DNA of 64,000 bases from Ktedonobacterales bacterium. Its GTDB lineage: Bacteria; Chloroflexota; Ktedonobacteria; Ktedonobacterales; Ktedonobacteraceae. This document shows, piece after piece, positions 8,471-17,185 of this stretch. The notes below the pieces were generated by a model. The model ran no database searches and was not told the origin of the DNA. It was given only the letters and a program-made list of their open reading frames with translations. The DNA is taken from contig DAIDJF010000012.1 of NCBI GenBank assembly GCA_027451525.1, forward strand, positions 1 through 64,000, given 5' to 3'. The translations under genes and the position numbers were made by a program. Position 1 is the first letter of the stretch. Every line of letters begins with the position of its first letter.

Positions 8471-9094
8471 TCAGGCTGTTTTGAAGCGCAGCAGGACGCG
8501 GCCCAGGCGCAGTTCGTCGTTGTCATGTAACTGCGTCGGTGTTTTGGGGGCGAGACGCTGGCGATTCACGAATGTAAAGTTGGTGCTATTTTCGTCCTCG
8601 ACCATGTATTGTCCATTTTCCAGGAAGAGACGCGCGTGGAAGCGGGAGACGCCACCTTCTTCACCGCCATGGGGGGTCAAGTCAATATCAGGGTAGATGT
8701 TGCTTACGGCATCCTCACGTCCAATAGTGATATTGTCTTTACCGCCTAGATCGAATTCCTGGTTGTCGGCCTCGACGATCAGACGGGCCTGCATTGCGAC
8801 TGGTGCAGAGACTGGTGCCGGCGTTGGAGCCGCAGACACGGGGGCGGCCGGAGCGGCTGCCGGCATGGATGCACCAAGCAAGCTAACACCACAATTCGAG
8901 CAAAAAGCCTCGCCCGCTGGATTTGCTGCACCACACGAGGGGCAGGTCTGTGTGCCACCAACGGCTGGTGCGGCGGCGGGAGCAACAGGGGTGCCTGTGT
9001 CCGCAACGGTAGGTGTGTTCAGTGGCTCGCCGCATTCATCGCAGAAGGCTGAACCATCAGGATTATCGTGGCCGAGTGAACATTTAACTGTCAT
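8471..9094 (-). CDS. Double zinc-ribbon FHA-domain protein
   Basis: Phosphothreonine-binding adaptor. Residues 1-25 (CSLGHDN...FCDECG) and about 50-72 (CPSCGAANPAGEAFCSNCG) are treble-clef-like zinc ribbons, followed by an Ala/Pro linker and an FHA domain at about 110-205 with the expected GRED, SRFHARL and N-TNFTFVN recognition residues. The gene is last in the operon with a VWA protein, two PP2C phosphatases and a Ser/Thr kinase, so it probably binds a protein phosphorylated by that kinase. GAAAGGA precedes the ATG. Partner unknown. Confidence 0.88.
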   Translation of the reverse strand: MTVKCSLGHDNPDGSAFCDECGEPLNTPTVADTGTPVAPAAAPAVGGTQTCPSCGAANPAGEAFCSNCGVSLLGASMPAAAPAAPVSAAPTPAPVSAPVAMQARLIVEADNQEFDLGGKDNITIGREDAVSNIYPDIDLTPHGGEEGGVSRFHARLFLENGQYMVEDENSTNFTFVNRQRLAPKTPTQLHDNDELRLGRVLLRFKTA

Positions 9095-9156
9095 GATACG
9101 CTATCCTTTCTCGTACAATGTCCGTCATTTTTCTATTGTATGCCATCTTATGTGTG

Positions 9157-10395
9157 TTATGGGAGCATCTCATCAAGACGTTGCGTCAGTTTACGGGTCT
9201 TGTTGCCAATTGTTTTGATCTGCTCTTGTGAGATTTGCTGACCCTGGTTGATCTGTTCCAATGCTTCACGTGTCTCGTCGTCCAGCACGCGGGTGACATT
9301 AGGAGCCAGGCGCGTGGTGGCTTTGCCGGTGCGCTTGTATTCATCAAGCACGCGCGTAACGAGGCGACTGGCATTGGCCTTCTCGGCGAAGTTCATAACC
9401 AGGGCATTGACCTGCGCTGCCTGATTGGCGTCGTTAGTGAATGTTACTTTGATATCCTCGCGTACCTTTTCACCAATCAGGTTGGCTATCGGCACATCGT
9501 AGGAGAGTTCAGCCTGCGCGATGCGGAACAAGCCAGCGGGACGTGGATCGATCATCAATTCGATCAGTACCGATTGTGGCTTGTCCTTCTCCAGATCGCC
9601 GAGAGGGATTACAACCTGGCGGTCGGAGAGCGCGGAGGCATCAACCTCGCGGATAAGGGGTAGCACCTTGACTGCTTTGCGTGGTGAGACACCAGCGGGC
9701 AGGCGTAACGTGAGCATGGTATTGCGCACAGCGACGGCAACAGCACTTTGAACTTGCAGTTGGAAGATGTTCATGGCGTCGGTCGGATTTCTGATAAATT
9801 CGGCTGGTGCGCCGCCACTCAGCTGTCCGATGTCATCAAGCAGGCTCTCATCCCAGTCCTGCCCGATGCCGAGCGGATAGATGGAGATGCCATTTGCTGC
9901 TGCTTCTCTAGCAAGCACACGGCACTGTTCTGTATCACCATAGGTGACGCCATCGGTGAGGAGAATCATACGGTTGATGGCGTTAGGGATAGCGCGACTA
10001 CGCAGTTCGTTCAAGCCAAGACTCATACCGCGTGACATGGTGGTTCCGCCCGCATCCTGGATACGATCTATCGCGTTCTTCATGCCAGATGGATCGTTGG
10101 CGGGCAGTGAAGGGATAATCACCTGGGCTGCATCATCAAAGATGACGACGGAAATGTAGTCCATTGGCTCCAGATGGTCAATCACCATCTTGACGGCTTC
10201 GCGCACATTTTTTAGTTTCGCTCCTTTCATGGAGCCGGAATGATCAATCACGAGTGAAAAATTTAGTGGCATACGCACTTGAGCCATCATCTCGGTCGGT
10301 TTGGCCTCTAAGAGTACGTATGCGACCTGGCTGCCACCAGTCGCGGGCATAAAATCTTTGCCAAGCTGGTGTGCCAGCATTACCTCTCCGGGCAT
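9157..10395 (-). CDS. VWA-domain protein with intact MIDAS
   Basis: Von Willebrand factor A domain at about 45-220. The metal-ion-dependent adhesion site is complete: DHSGS (Asp51, Ser53, Ser55), Thr in GGTT near 118 and Asp in LLTDG near 148. The C-terminal half (220-412) is beta-rich, then helical, as in secreted or cytosolic VWA/CoxE-like proteins; I see no signal peptide or membrane helix. AAAGGAG precedes the ATG. It lies between the zinc-ribbon PP2C (44 nt upstream) and the FHA gene (62 nt downstream), the position of a ligand-binding scaffold in kinase/phosphatase triads. Confidence 0.86.
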   Translation of the reverse strand: MPGEVMLAHQLGKDFMPATGGSQVAYVLLEAKPTEMMAQVRMPLNFSLVIDHSGSMKGAKLKNVREAVKMVIDHLEPMDYISVVIFDDAAQVIIPSLPANDPSGMKNAIDRIQDAGGTTMSRGMSLGLNELRSRAIPNAINRMILLTDGVTYGDTEQCRVLAREAAANGISIYPLGIGQDWDESLLDDIGQLSGGAPAEFIRNPTDAMNIFQLQVQSAVAVAVRNTMLTLRLPAGVSPRKAVKVLPLIREVDASALSDRQVVIPLGDLEKDKPQSVLIELMIDPRPAGLFRIAQAELSYDVPIANLIGEKVREDIKVTFTNDANQAAQVNALVMNFAEKANASRLVTRVLDEYKRTGKATTRLAPNVTRVLDDETREALEQINQGQQISQEQIKTIGNKTRKLTQRLDEMLP

Positions 10396-10439
10396 AATTC
10401 TCTCTGCTCCTTTCGCGTTCGGCTTGCCCTAGTATATCA

Positions 10440-12215
10440 TTAACCCCGCACGAAGACTACCACTGCACTGATATTATCTTCTCCCCCGTTGGTATTCGCG
10501 GCCTCGATCAGTTGCATACATGCAGTCTGTGGGTCCGGGGCGTTTATGAGAATCTCGGTAATCTGCGGGTTGCGAACCATCTCCCATAGTCCATCGCTAC
10601 AACTGAGCAGGATATCGCCGGGGCGAAGCTGTTGTTTGAAATCGTCAACCTGGACATTCATTTTATCACCCAGGCTGCGAAAAATCTGGCTACGTTGCGG
10701 ATGTGTATAGACATCATCCGGCTCGATCAAGCCCCCAGCTACTAACTGTCCTACGAGCGAGTGATCGTTGGTAAGTTGGTAGAGTTTTCCTTCTCGTAAC
10801 ATATACGTGCGACTGTCGCCAACGTTGATAATATACGCATGGTCGTCAACAATCATAAAGCCTGTGACCGTCGAACCCATATCGCTTTTATTGCGCTGAT
10901 TGGCTTTACAGAGTGCGACGTTAGCATCCTCGATTGCGCCTTTGATCAGGGTGACACAATCTTCCTCGTTCAGCGGATTCACGGCTTCACCCGCCATCTC
11001 CGCTGTCAGTGGTGTAGCCAGTAAGCTACGCGCGATATGTTCGGCAATCACGTTGATGGTCATGCGACTGGCTCCCTGACCATTATCGTGTCCTCCCATC
11101 CCATCGGCTGTGATAAAGACGCCAACGGGAACCGCCATCGACTCGTGGATGCGCTGCATCTGGAGTACCAGTGTGCTATCTTCGTTGGGATCGCTACGCC
11201 GCACCGTGCCCGCATCCGAGTCAGTCGCGACAAGCAGGTGGACGCCGTTGGGAAACGCAGACTGTTCGGCCTGTGGTTGTTCAACCAGATAGGTATATCC
11301 GTTTTCCATAAAGGTATTGACGATGTGTCCATGCAGGACATGAGCTTCATTGTCCTGTTCCCTGGTGGGGTATTCGTGCATCGTATAGACGACGTCGAGC
11401 AGTTCTGCTCCGCACTCGATACAAAATTCATCGCCCTCAGCGTTCTGCTCGGATGCGCAGTTCCAACAGTGGCGATAGCCTTGATGATCGACAACCTGGT
11501 AGGTATGCTCATGCTCGCCCAGTTCCACGGGCTGTAGCACCTCATAACGGCCTTGTAGCATGGTTCCAGTGGCTAATGCTGGAAAATCGTCTGCTGTTGT
11601 GGCGTCATCGGCTGTAGCGGCGGTGGCGGATGTGAGCGATGGCGTGGGTTGTTGGGCCTGCTCTTCTTCTGACGGTTCCGCCTCCACGCTTTGTGCGGGT
11701 GCGTCTTCTGGTGGCACGGCTTCAGCAGGTGTAGACTTTGCATCAGTTGTGGCCTCGGTGTCCTCAGTGGTCAGGTCAGAGGCTGGGAGCGGCTCTATCG
11801 CCTGAGTTGGCTGATCGGCAATCTCGCTAGCAGTTACGGACGTTGGCGTATCTTGAGTAGTGCCACCCTGCTCACGGCTTATCTCCTGCTGCCAGCGTTT
11901 CGTATGATAGGCCATCATCTCTTCAGGTGAAAGCAGCAATGTGGGAGCCTGCGTAATATCCTCAATGGTGCTATCAGCCTGAGATTGTTCCTGTGGTAGA
12001 GGCTGTGCGGTGGATGATTGCGCTATTTCTGGCTCTGGTGCTGGCGCGGTAGAGAGCGATGGCGTTGTTGTAGCCTCTGCTGAAGCCCCGGAAGGCGTTG
12101 GCATGGCGGCAACGGGCATAGCGGCATCCTTGTGTTCCTGTGGGAAAGACATGCCGCAGCTTTTGCAAAATCTTGCACCATCACGATTGAGTGTATGACA
12201 TGACGGACAGAGCAT
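10440..12215 (-). CDS. Zinc-ribbon PP2C-type protein phosphatase
   Basis: 591 residues. The N-terminal zinc ribbon is CPSCHTLNRDGARFCKSCG (3-21). A low-complexity Ala/Pro/Thr/Glu linker (~30-215) follows, then a second ribbon with CWNC and CIEC (~245-265), then a PP2C domain (~310-591). Catalytic metal motifs: ADGMGG, GDSRTY, SDGLWEMV and GGEDNIS. It would remove phosphate from Ser/Thr of targets of the neighbouring kinase. AAAGGAGGGCAG precedes the ATG. The first ribbon closely resembles those of the FHA and kinase proteins in the same operon, suggesting a common docking partner. Confidence 0.9.
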   Translation of the reverse strand: MLCPSCHTLNRDGARFCKSCGMSFPQEHKDAAMPVAAMPTPSGASAEATTTPSLSTAPAPEPEIAQSSTAQPLPQEQSQADSTIEDITQAPTLLLSPEEMMAYHTKRWQQEISREQGGTTQDTPTSVTASEIADQPTQAIEPLPASDLTTEDTEATTDAKSTPAEAVPPEDAPAQSVEAEPSEEEQAQQPTPSLTSATAATADDATTADDFPALATGTMLQGRYEVLQPVELGEHEHTYQVVDHQGYRHCWNCASEQNAEGDEFCIECGAELLDVVYTMHEYPTREQDNEAHVLHGHIVNTFMENGYTYLVEQPQAEQSAFPNGVHLLVATDSDAGTVRRSDPNEDSTLVLQMQRIHESMAVPVGVFITADGMGGHDNGQGASRMTINVIAEHIARSLLATPLTAEMAGEAVNPLNEEDCVTLIKGAIEDANVALCKANQRNKSDMGSTVTGFMIVDDHAYIINVGDSRTYMLREGKLYQLTNDHSLVGQLVAGGLIEPDDVYTHPQRSQIFRSLGDKMNVQVDDFKQQLRPGDILLSCSDGLWEMVRNPQITEILINAPDPQTACMQLIEAANTNGGEDNISAVVVFVRG

Positions 12216-12263
12216 TCTGCCCTCCTTTATTATACAATGATTGAGATCGTATCGATATTTGAT

Positions 12264-14366
12264 TTAGATTTGTTTTTGTACACGCAGAGCCTCCAAATTA
12301 TTTGGATCGCGCGCCAGTGCCTCGTTAATCATCTGACGTGCCTCTGCCCGCTTGCTCATTTTGAGATAGCAATTTGCCATCGCGCTATAGATTTCCGGGA
12401 CATTCGGATTATTTTGACGTGCCTGTTCCAGTGCGCTCAAAGCACTTTTCCATTCACGTAGTTCCATATGGGCATGGCCTAACGCAAGCCAGCCCTCCCA
12501 GAGCGTTGAGTCAATCCTTGTGGCACGTTGTAGTTCGATGATGGCATTGCGTGCCTGACGAGTTTTGATGTACAGGCGCGCGAGTGCTACTAAGATTAAC
12601 GCATGATTTGGGTTAATTTTCAAACCTTCGCGGAAGTAGCCCTCGGCCTCACGGCTATAACCCTGCTCCATTGCCACCATCCCAAGCTGATAGTAAACGG
12701 CTGAATCTTGTGGATTGAGCGAGAGGGCTTTTCTAAATGCTGCCTCGGCCTTCTGATAGAGTTCCAGATCACGGTAGCACATCCCAAGTTGGAAGTAGAC
12801 ATCGAAAGCGTCGGCCTTGTAGCGAATCGCCTCTTCCCAGCGTTCAACGGCGAGGGTCAGGTTCTCCTGCGCGGCTTTTTTGTCGCTATCCTTGAGCGAT
12901 TGCCCATACTGGCGATACGCGCGTCCAAGCTGGTACAGCGTCTCATACGACGTATTCGCGCTGAGGGCAAGCTTAAACATGTTGATGGCCTGGACAAACT
13001 CTTTGCGCGTCAGATGTTGCACCCCAAGCTGATACGCGGTTGTAGGATTGACGACCGTTGCGGCAGCAGTGGCGGCGGGTGTGGTCACGGGTCGCGCTTT
13101 GATGGATTGCGAAGGGCGAGCCTGAATGCGACTGCTGCTGGGTTGCGTAGGTTGCACGGGTTGTGCGCGAATAGGCTGGCGTGATGGCTGTGCGCGAATG
13201 GGAGCGCGGGGAGCGGTTTGCGTGCGAACCTGTGGTGGCACGGCGGTTGCTCCTGGGAGTAAGGGTTGCCCATCACGTTTACAAAACTTCGCGCCTGGTC
13301 GGTTTTGAAAGCCACATTTGGGGCAAACCAGACTGATGCCTGTGCTCATGGTCGAGTTTGCGCCGTTTACGCTCGCAGTGGTGCCGATCGTGGGCACAAT
13401 GACGGTTGCATTGGCCGACATCGCGGGAACCTGAATGGTCGTGGCTGGCAACGCAGTGGGTTGGCTATTGGGCAGGCATTGTTGCAACGCGACCCGCATT
13501 GCCTCGGCACTCTGGAAGCGTTGCGCGGAATTTTGCTGCATGGCTTTAATAATCACCTGTTCAATAGGGCAGATGATCTTATTGCCGACCTGAATAGTGC
13601 GCAAGCGCGGATTCTTGGCGAGAATGCTGCCGGGAGCGGGTGTCTGGATAGGGTCAGGCTCATAATTCGTCAACAGGTGGTAGAGTGTAGCACCGAGTGA
13701 ATAGATGTCGGAGCGCGCATCGGTTTGCACGAGTTGACCGGGATTTTGGGCCGAGCGTTTCTGTCCGGGCATCGTGATTGATCCCAGATGTTCGGGTGAG
13801 GCATACGAGATCGTGCCCAGGTTTTCCGTGTTTGTGCGTTTATTGGGGTCAAAGCGGCGCGCAATGCCGAAATCGATCAAGCGAGCCTCGCCATCGGGCG
13901 TAATCATAATATTGCCGGGCTTGAGGTCGCGAAGGATAATGGGCGGTACGCGCGAATGAATATAGCTCAGAGCCTCACAGATTTGCATGCCCCATTTGAT
14001 TACCTGCTCTTCGGGTAGTGGTCCCTGTGCGGTTTCGAGCATCTTCTCCAGGCTTTTGCCCGGCACAAACTCCATCGCAAAGTAGTAGTTGCCACGATCC
14101 TCGAACGGCAACATCAGCGAAGGAATACGCGGATGCTTGAGGTCGCGTAGCAGTGCAATCTCTTTGCCGAAGCGTTCAATCGCAGTCTTGCGCTCTTCCG
14201 CGCTGACATTCTGCTCAATCAGCAGTTCTTTGACAGCATAATAGTAAGGTGCAGTGCCAGCGGACCCCGCTTGCTCGACTTTATAGACCGTTCCCATGCC
14301 GCCTTCGCCAAGTACCTGCACGATTTTAAATTTTCCATCGAGGACTGTACCTAATGGGAGAGCCAT
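12264..14366 (-). CDS. Ser/Thr protein kinase with zinc ribbon and TPR repeats
   Basis: 700 residues from the ATG at 14366. A longer frame would overlap the upstream gene; this start leaves 22 nt and begins MALPLGTVLDGKF. Kinase domain: glycine loop LGEGGMGTVY (19-28), Lys46 in YAVKELL, catalytic loop LRDLKPGN (the usual HRD His is Leu, Asp147 kept) and DFG at 165. After ~270 comes a ribbon CPKCGFQNRPGAKFCKRDG, whose fourth ligand is Asp instead of Cys. An Arg/Pro/Gln-rich linker follows, then at least five TPRs (~430-700). No transmembrane helix, so a cytosolic Hanks kinase. Confidence 0.92.
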   Translation of the reverse strand: MALPLGTVLDGKFKIVQVLGEGGMGTVYKVEQAGSAGTAPYYYAVKELLIEQNVSAEERKTAIERFGKEIALLRDLKHPRIPSLMLPFEDRGNYYFAMEFVPGKSLEKMLETAQGPLPEEQVIKWGMQICEALSYIHSRVPPIILRDLKPGNIMITPDGEARLIDFGIARRFDPNKRTNTENLGTISYASPEHLGSITMPGQKRSAQNPGQLVQTDARSDIYSLGATLYHLLTNYEPDPIQTPAPGSILAKNPRLRTIQVGNKIICPIEQVIIKAMQQNSAQRFQSAEAMRVALQQCLPNSQPTALPATTIQVPAMSANATVIVPTIGTTASVNGANSTMSTGISLVCPKCGFQNRPGAKFCKRDGQPLLPGATAVPPQVRTQTAPRAPIRAQPSRQPIRAQPVQPTQPSSSRIQARPSQSIKARPVTTPAATAAATVVNPTTAYQLGVQHLTRKEFVQAINMFKLALSANTSYETLYQLGRAYRQYGQSLKDSDKKAAQENLTLAVERWEEAIRYKADAFDVYFQLGMCYRDLELYQKAEAAFRKALSLNPQDSAVYYQLGMVAMEQGYSREAEGYFREGLKINPNHALILVALARLYIKTRQARNAIIELQRATRIDSTLWEGWLALGHAHMELREWKSALSALEQARQNNPNVPEIYSAMANCYLKMSKRAEARQMINEALARDPNNLEALRVQKQI

Positions 14367-14388
14367 ACTCCAGTCTTCTCCAACGTAA

Positions 14389-15291
14389 TCAGTTTGCGCT
14401 GACTTGTACAACAACCGCGGTAATGTTGTCTTCTCCGCCGTTTTTGTTTGCTGCGTCAATCAGCTTATCACACTTCTGCTGGGGTGTACTCTGCTCAGTG
14501 AGGATACTCAAGAGTTCGTCGTTATGAACCATTTCCCAGAGACCATCAGAGCAAAGCAAGAGCAGATCATTTTGCTGGAGCGTCACGTGGAAGGTATCTA
14601 CCTCGACATTTTTGTGTCCAGCTCCCAGCGAACGATAGATGAGGTTGCGCTGTGGATGGGTGTAGACATCCTCCGGGTCGATCTGTTTTGACTCGACGAG
14701 GCGCGCCACGAGCGAATGATCTGTGGTCACGGGCTTTAATTCATTACCCCGTAATAGATACGTGCGACTGTCGCCAACGTTGGCAATACAGGCATGACCG
14801 TCGCGTACGAGAGCAGCGGTGACAGTGCTACCGAGGCCACGCGCGGCGGTTTGCTTCTTGCCGTAGTTCAAAATGGCATCGTTGGCGCTCTGAATAGCAT
14901 TTTTAAGCTGTTCTTCCATCAGTTTTATAGGATCGGTTTCTGTGAGTTTATTGGTTGCCATGGGGTCTGGCTGTTCATTGATTTTGCGGGCTGATAATTG
15001 GATCGTCGCGTCGGGGTCATAGTCGGCTGCAGTCGTATCGGGCACTTCTAGTTTCACTGTATCTTGATCGTGGATGGAGAGGAAAAATCTTCTGAATACA
15101 TCGCGCATAGTCTCAATGGTTAATTTACTTGCCACCTCACCAGCCTTGTAGCCACCCATGCCATCTGCTACAATAAAAAGACCACGATCCCCATCTTCCA
15201 GGGTTTCCACCCGTTGAAAGACATTGTCTTCGTTTTGGTCGCGCTGCCGCCCAACATCAGTTTTTTCTGCGGCTATCAATTTTAATTGCAT
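14389..15291 (-). CDS. PP2C-family Ser/Thr phosphatase
   Basis: First gene of the five-gene operon. PP2C motifs: DVGRQRDQNEDNVF near the N terminus, FIVADGMGGYKAGE, GLGSTVTAAL, NVGDSRTYLLRG, LLCSDGLWEMVH and GGEDNITAVVV at the end. The usual length of ~240 is exceeded by an insert of ~60 residues at 85-140, absent from typical PrpC/PstP proteins. Start at 15291 has GAGG 9 nt upstream; an ATG at 15327 has none. It should oppose the downstream kinase. No zinc ribbon, in contrast to the other operon phosphatase. Confidence 0.9.
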   Translation of the reverse strand: MQLKLIAAEKTDVGRQRDQNEDNVFQRVETLEDGDRGLFIVADGMGGYKAGEVASKLTIETMRDVFRRFFLSIHDQDTVKLEVPDTTAADYDPDATIQLSARKINEQPDPMATNKLTETDPIKLMEEQLKNAIQSANDAILNYGKKQTAARGLGSTVTAALVRDGHACIANVGDSRTYLLRGNELKPVTTDHSLVARLVESKQIDPEDVYTHPQRNLIYRSLGAGHKNVEVDTFHVTLQQNDLLLLCSDGLWEMVHNDELLSILTEQSTPQQKCDKLIDAANKNGGEDNITAVVVQVSAN

Positions 15292-15339
15292 AGATATGTA
15301 CCTCGTAAGAGCAGGAGTATAGAACATTCAACGATGCTC

Positions 15340-15369
15340 ACTATAGCATATAGTTGTTTTAAAAAGCAA
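15340..15369 (-). promoter_or_regulatory. Possible promoter of the phospho-signalling operon
   Basis: Minus strand: TTGCTT (15364-15369), 18-nt spacer, TATAGT (15340-15345), about 50 nt before the first phosphatase start. The -35 box coincides with the U tract of the der terminator, so end of one unit and start of the next overlap. Confidence 0.35.
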
Positions 15370-15370
15370 T

Positions 15371-15434
15371 AAAACGCCTGCTTATAAAGCCAATTTGCGC
15401 AGGTTTACCAAAAGTTAGCAGGGACAGGCGTTTC
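15371..15434 (-). terminator. Terminator-like stem after der
   Basis: AAACGCCTG (15372-15380) pairs with CAGGCGTTT (15425-15433). On the minus strand the second arm is followed by TATTGCTTTTT. The loop is long (44 nt) and contains further partial pairing. It lies 80 nt after the der stop codon. Confidence 0.5.
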
Positions 15435-15513
15435 CAACATTGTATCCATATATAGCATATCATATGTACGAGCAGAGGGAAAGAAAAGTTGTGCTTTCCC
15501 CCGTCTCCCTGCG

Positions 15514-16929
15514 TTAGTCGCGTGGGTCGTCCTTACTGGAGCGTGGACGAAACTGTAAGCGAATAGCGGTTCCCTTAAAGCCAAATGTCTCGCGTAAACG
15601 ATTCTCCAAGTAACGTTCATAGGCAAAGTGAACTGCTTGTGTATCGTTAACAAAGAATATAAATGTAGGTGGATTGACGCGGGCCTGGGTCGCGTAGTAG
15701 ATTTTGAGGTGTTTGTTGCGCACCGTTGTCGGATTATGGCGGCGGATCGCATCACGAATGACCTCGTTCAGACGCGAGGTAGGCACGCGTAAGAAGCGCA
15801 TCTCCGTAATATGAAGGGCCGCTTCCAGAATGGCCTGGACGTGGTAGCCTGTCTTAGCCGAGGCAAAAATGACGGGGGCATAAGGAATAAACTTAAGACC
15901 CTCCGCCAGTAGCTCGCGATAGGCATCCGCGCTCTCGATCTCATCCTCAGGCGTGGCAAACTGTCCTGCGCGCTCGTTACGCCGCTGCTCTTGAGCAAGA
16001 TCCCACTTATTGACGATAATCACCACGCCTTTGGCCTGTTCATGAATCTCACCTGCGATATGCGTATCCTGGGCCGTGAGGCCCTCACTGGCATCGATTA
16101 GCATCAACGCGACATCGCAACGCTCGATTGCGCGGGTGGAGCGCAGGACGCTAAACTTTTCAATGCCGACGCCAACACGTCCACGGCGGCGGATACCTGC
16201 CGTATCAATCAGGCGAATCTTGCGATCCTGGAACATAAACTCGGTATCTATCGCATCGCGGGTCGTGCCTGGAACATCGCTGACAATCGAGCGCGGCATT
16301 CCCAGAATGGCGTTGAGGAGCGAGGATTTGCCCACATTAGGCCGTCCTACCAGGGCAATGCGCGGCGTATCATCCTCTTCTGTTTCCACTTCCTCTTCTG
16401 CTGGCGGTAGGGCCTCGACAATCATGTCAAGCAGGTCGCCCGTGCCTGTGCCTTGAATGGAAGAAATGGGCACTGGCTCGCCCAAACCTAAACTATAGAA
16501 CTCTACCGCATCCTGGCGCCGTTGCGCGGAATCCGCCTTGTTCGCGGCCAACACTACTGGCTTGTGCGAGCGGCGCAGTAGTTCCGCAACCTCTTCGTCA
16601 GCGGCGGTAATGCCACTCCGTGCGTCTACCATGAAGATAATGACATCGGCCTCCTCGATGGCAAGTTCGGCCTGTGCCTGTACATGGTCCATCAGGTCGC
16701 CGGGCTGCCCGGTTAAACCAACCTGCCCAACGGGAATCGTGCCAAATTCGAGACCACCTGTATCAATCAAGGTAAAGATACGCCCATTCCATTCGGTGTC
16801 TCCATAGAGGCGGTCGCGGGTCGTCCCTGGCAAATCCTCCACGATAGCAACTCGTTCTCCCAACATGCGATTAAAAAATGTCGATTTGCCAACGTTTGGT
16901 CGGCCCACAATAGCAACTAGCGGCTTCAT
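15514..16929 (-). CDS. der: Ribosome-assembly GTPase Der (EngA)
   Basis: Tandem GTPase domains with a C-terminal KH-like domain, needed for 50S subunit maturation. Domain 1: GRPNVGKSTFFNRM, DTGGLEF, AANKAD. Domain 2: GRPNVGKSSLLNAI, DTAGIRRRG, VNKWDL. The KH part ends HFAYERYLENRLRETFGFKGTAIRLQFR. An acidic linker (EEEVETEEDD) joins the two G domains. Start at 16929 (MKPLVAIVGRP) is 14 nt after a GGGGG tract and matches the family; the longer frame adds 15 unrelated residues. 471 residues. Single transcription unit. Confidence 0.96.
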   Translation of the reverse strand: MKPLVAIVGRPNVGKSTFFNRMLGERVAIVEDLPGTTRDRLYGDTEWNGRIFTLIDTGGLEFGTIPVGQVGLTGQPGDLMDHVQAQAELAIEEADVIIFMVDARSGITAADEEVAELLRRSHKPVVLAANKADSAQRRQDAVEFYSLGLGEPVPISSIQGTGTGDLLDMIVEALPPAEEEVETEEDDTPRIALVGRPNVGKSSLLNAILGMPRSIVSDVPGTTRDAIDTEFMFQDRKIRLIDTAGIRRRGRVGVGIEKFSVLRSTRAIERCDVALMLIDASEGLTAQDTHIAGEIHEQAKGVVIIVNKWDLAQEQRRNERAGQFATPEDEIESADAYRELLAEGLKFIPYAPVIFASAKTGYHVQAILEAALHITEMRFLRVPTSRLNEVIRDAIRRHNPTTVRNKHLKIYYATQARVNPPTFIFFVNDTQAVHFAYERYLENRLRETFGFKGTAIRLQFRPRSSKDDPRD

Positions 16930-17185
16930 ATACCCCGCCCCCTTTTTTCTCTGATCACTCTCGGTCGTGTGCAATCTGTATTATGCTGTATCATTTTCGT
17001 ACATGCGTAAGTATCGCATGCTATTATAGCATACCTTTGTCTTCTATGCAGCACTATAGCAAATAAAAGGGCTGATAAGAGACCCTATCGCTTTTGTACT
17101 CGTCTGGTATAGTGTAGGAAGAGGAACACAATGATATACCCTCACTAGTAAATGCACACAACCGTATAAAAGGATAAAATAACGC

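Noticed and set aside
15405-15755. 116-codon minus-strand ORF
   Set aside because: Most of it is the +1 shadow of the der 3' end; no independent start signal.
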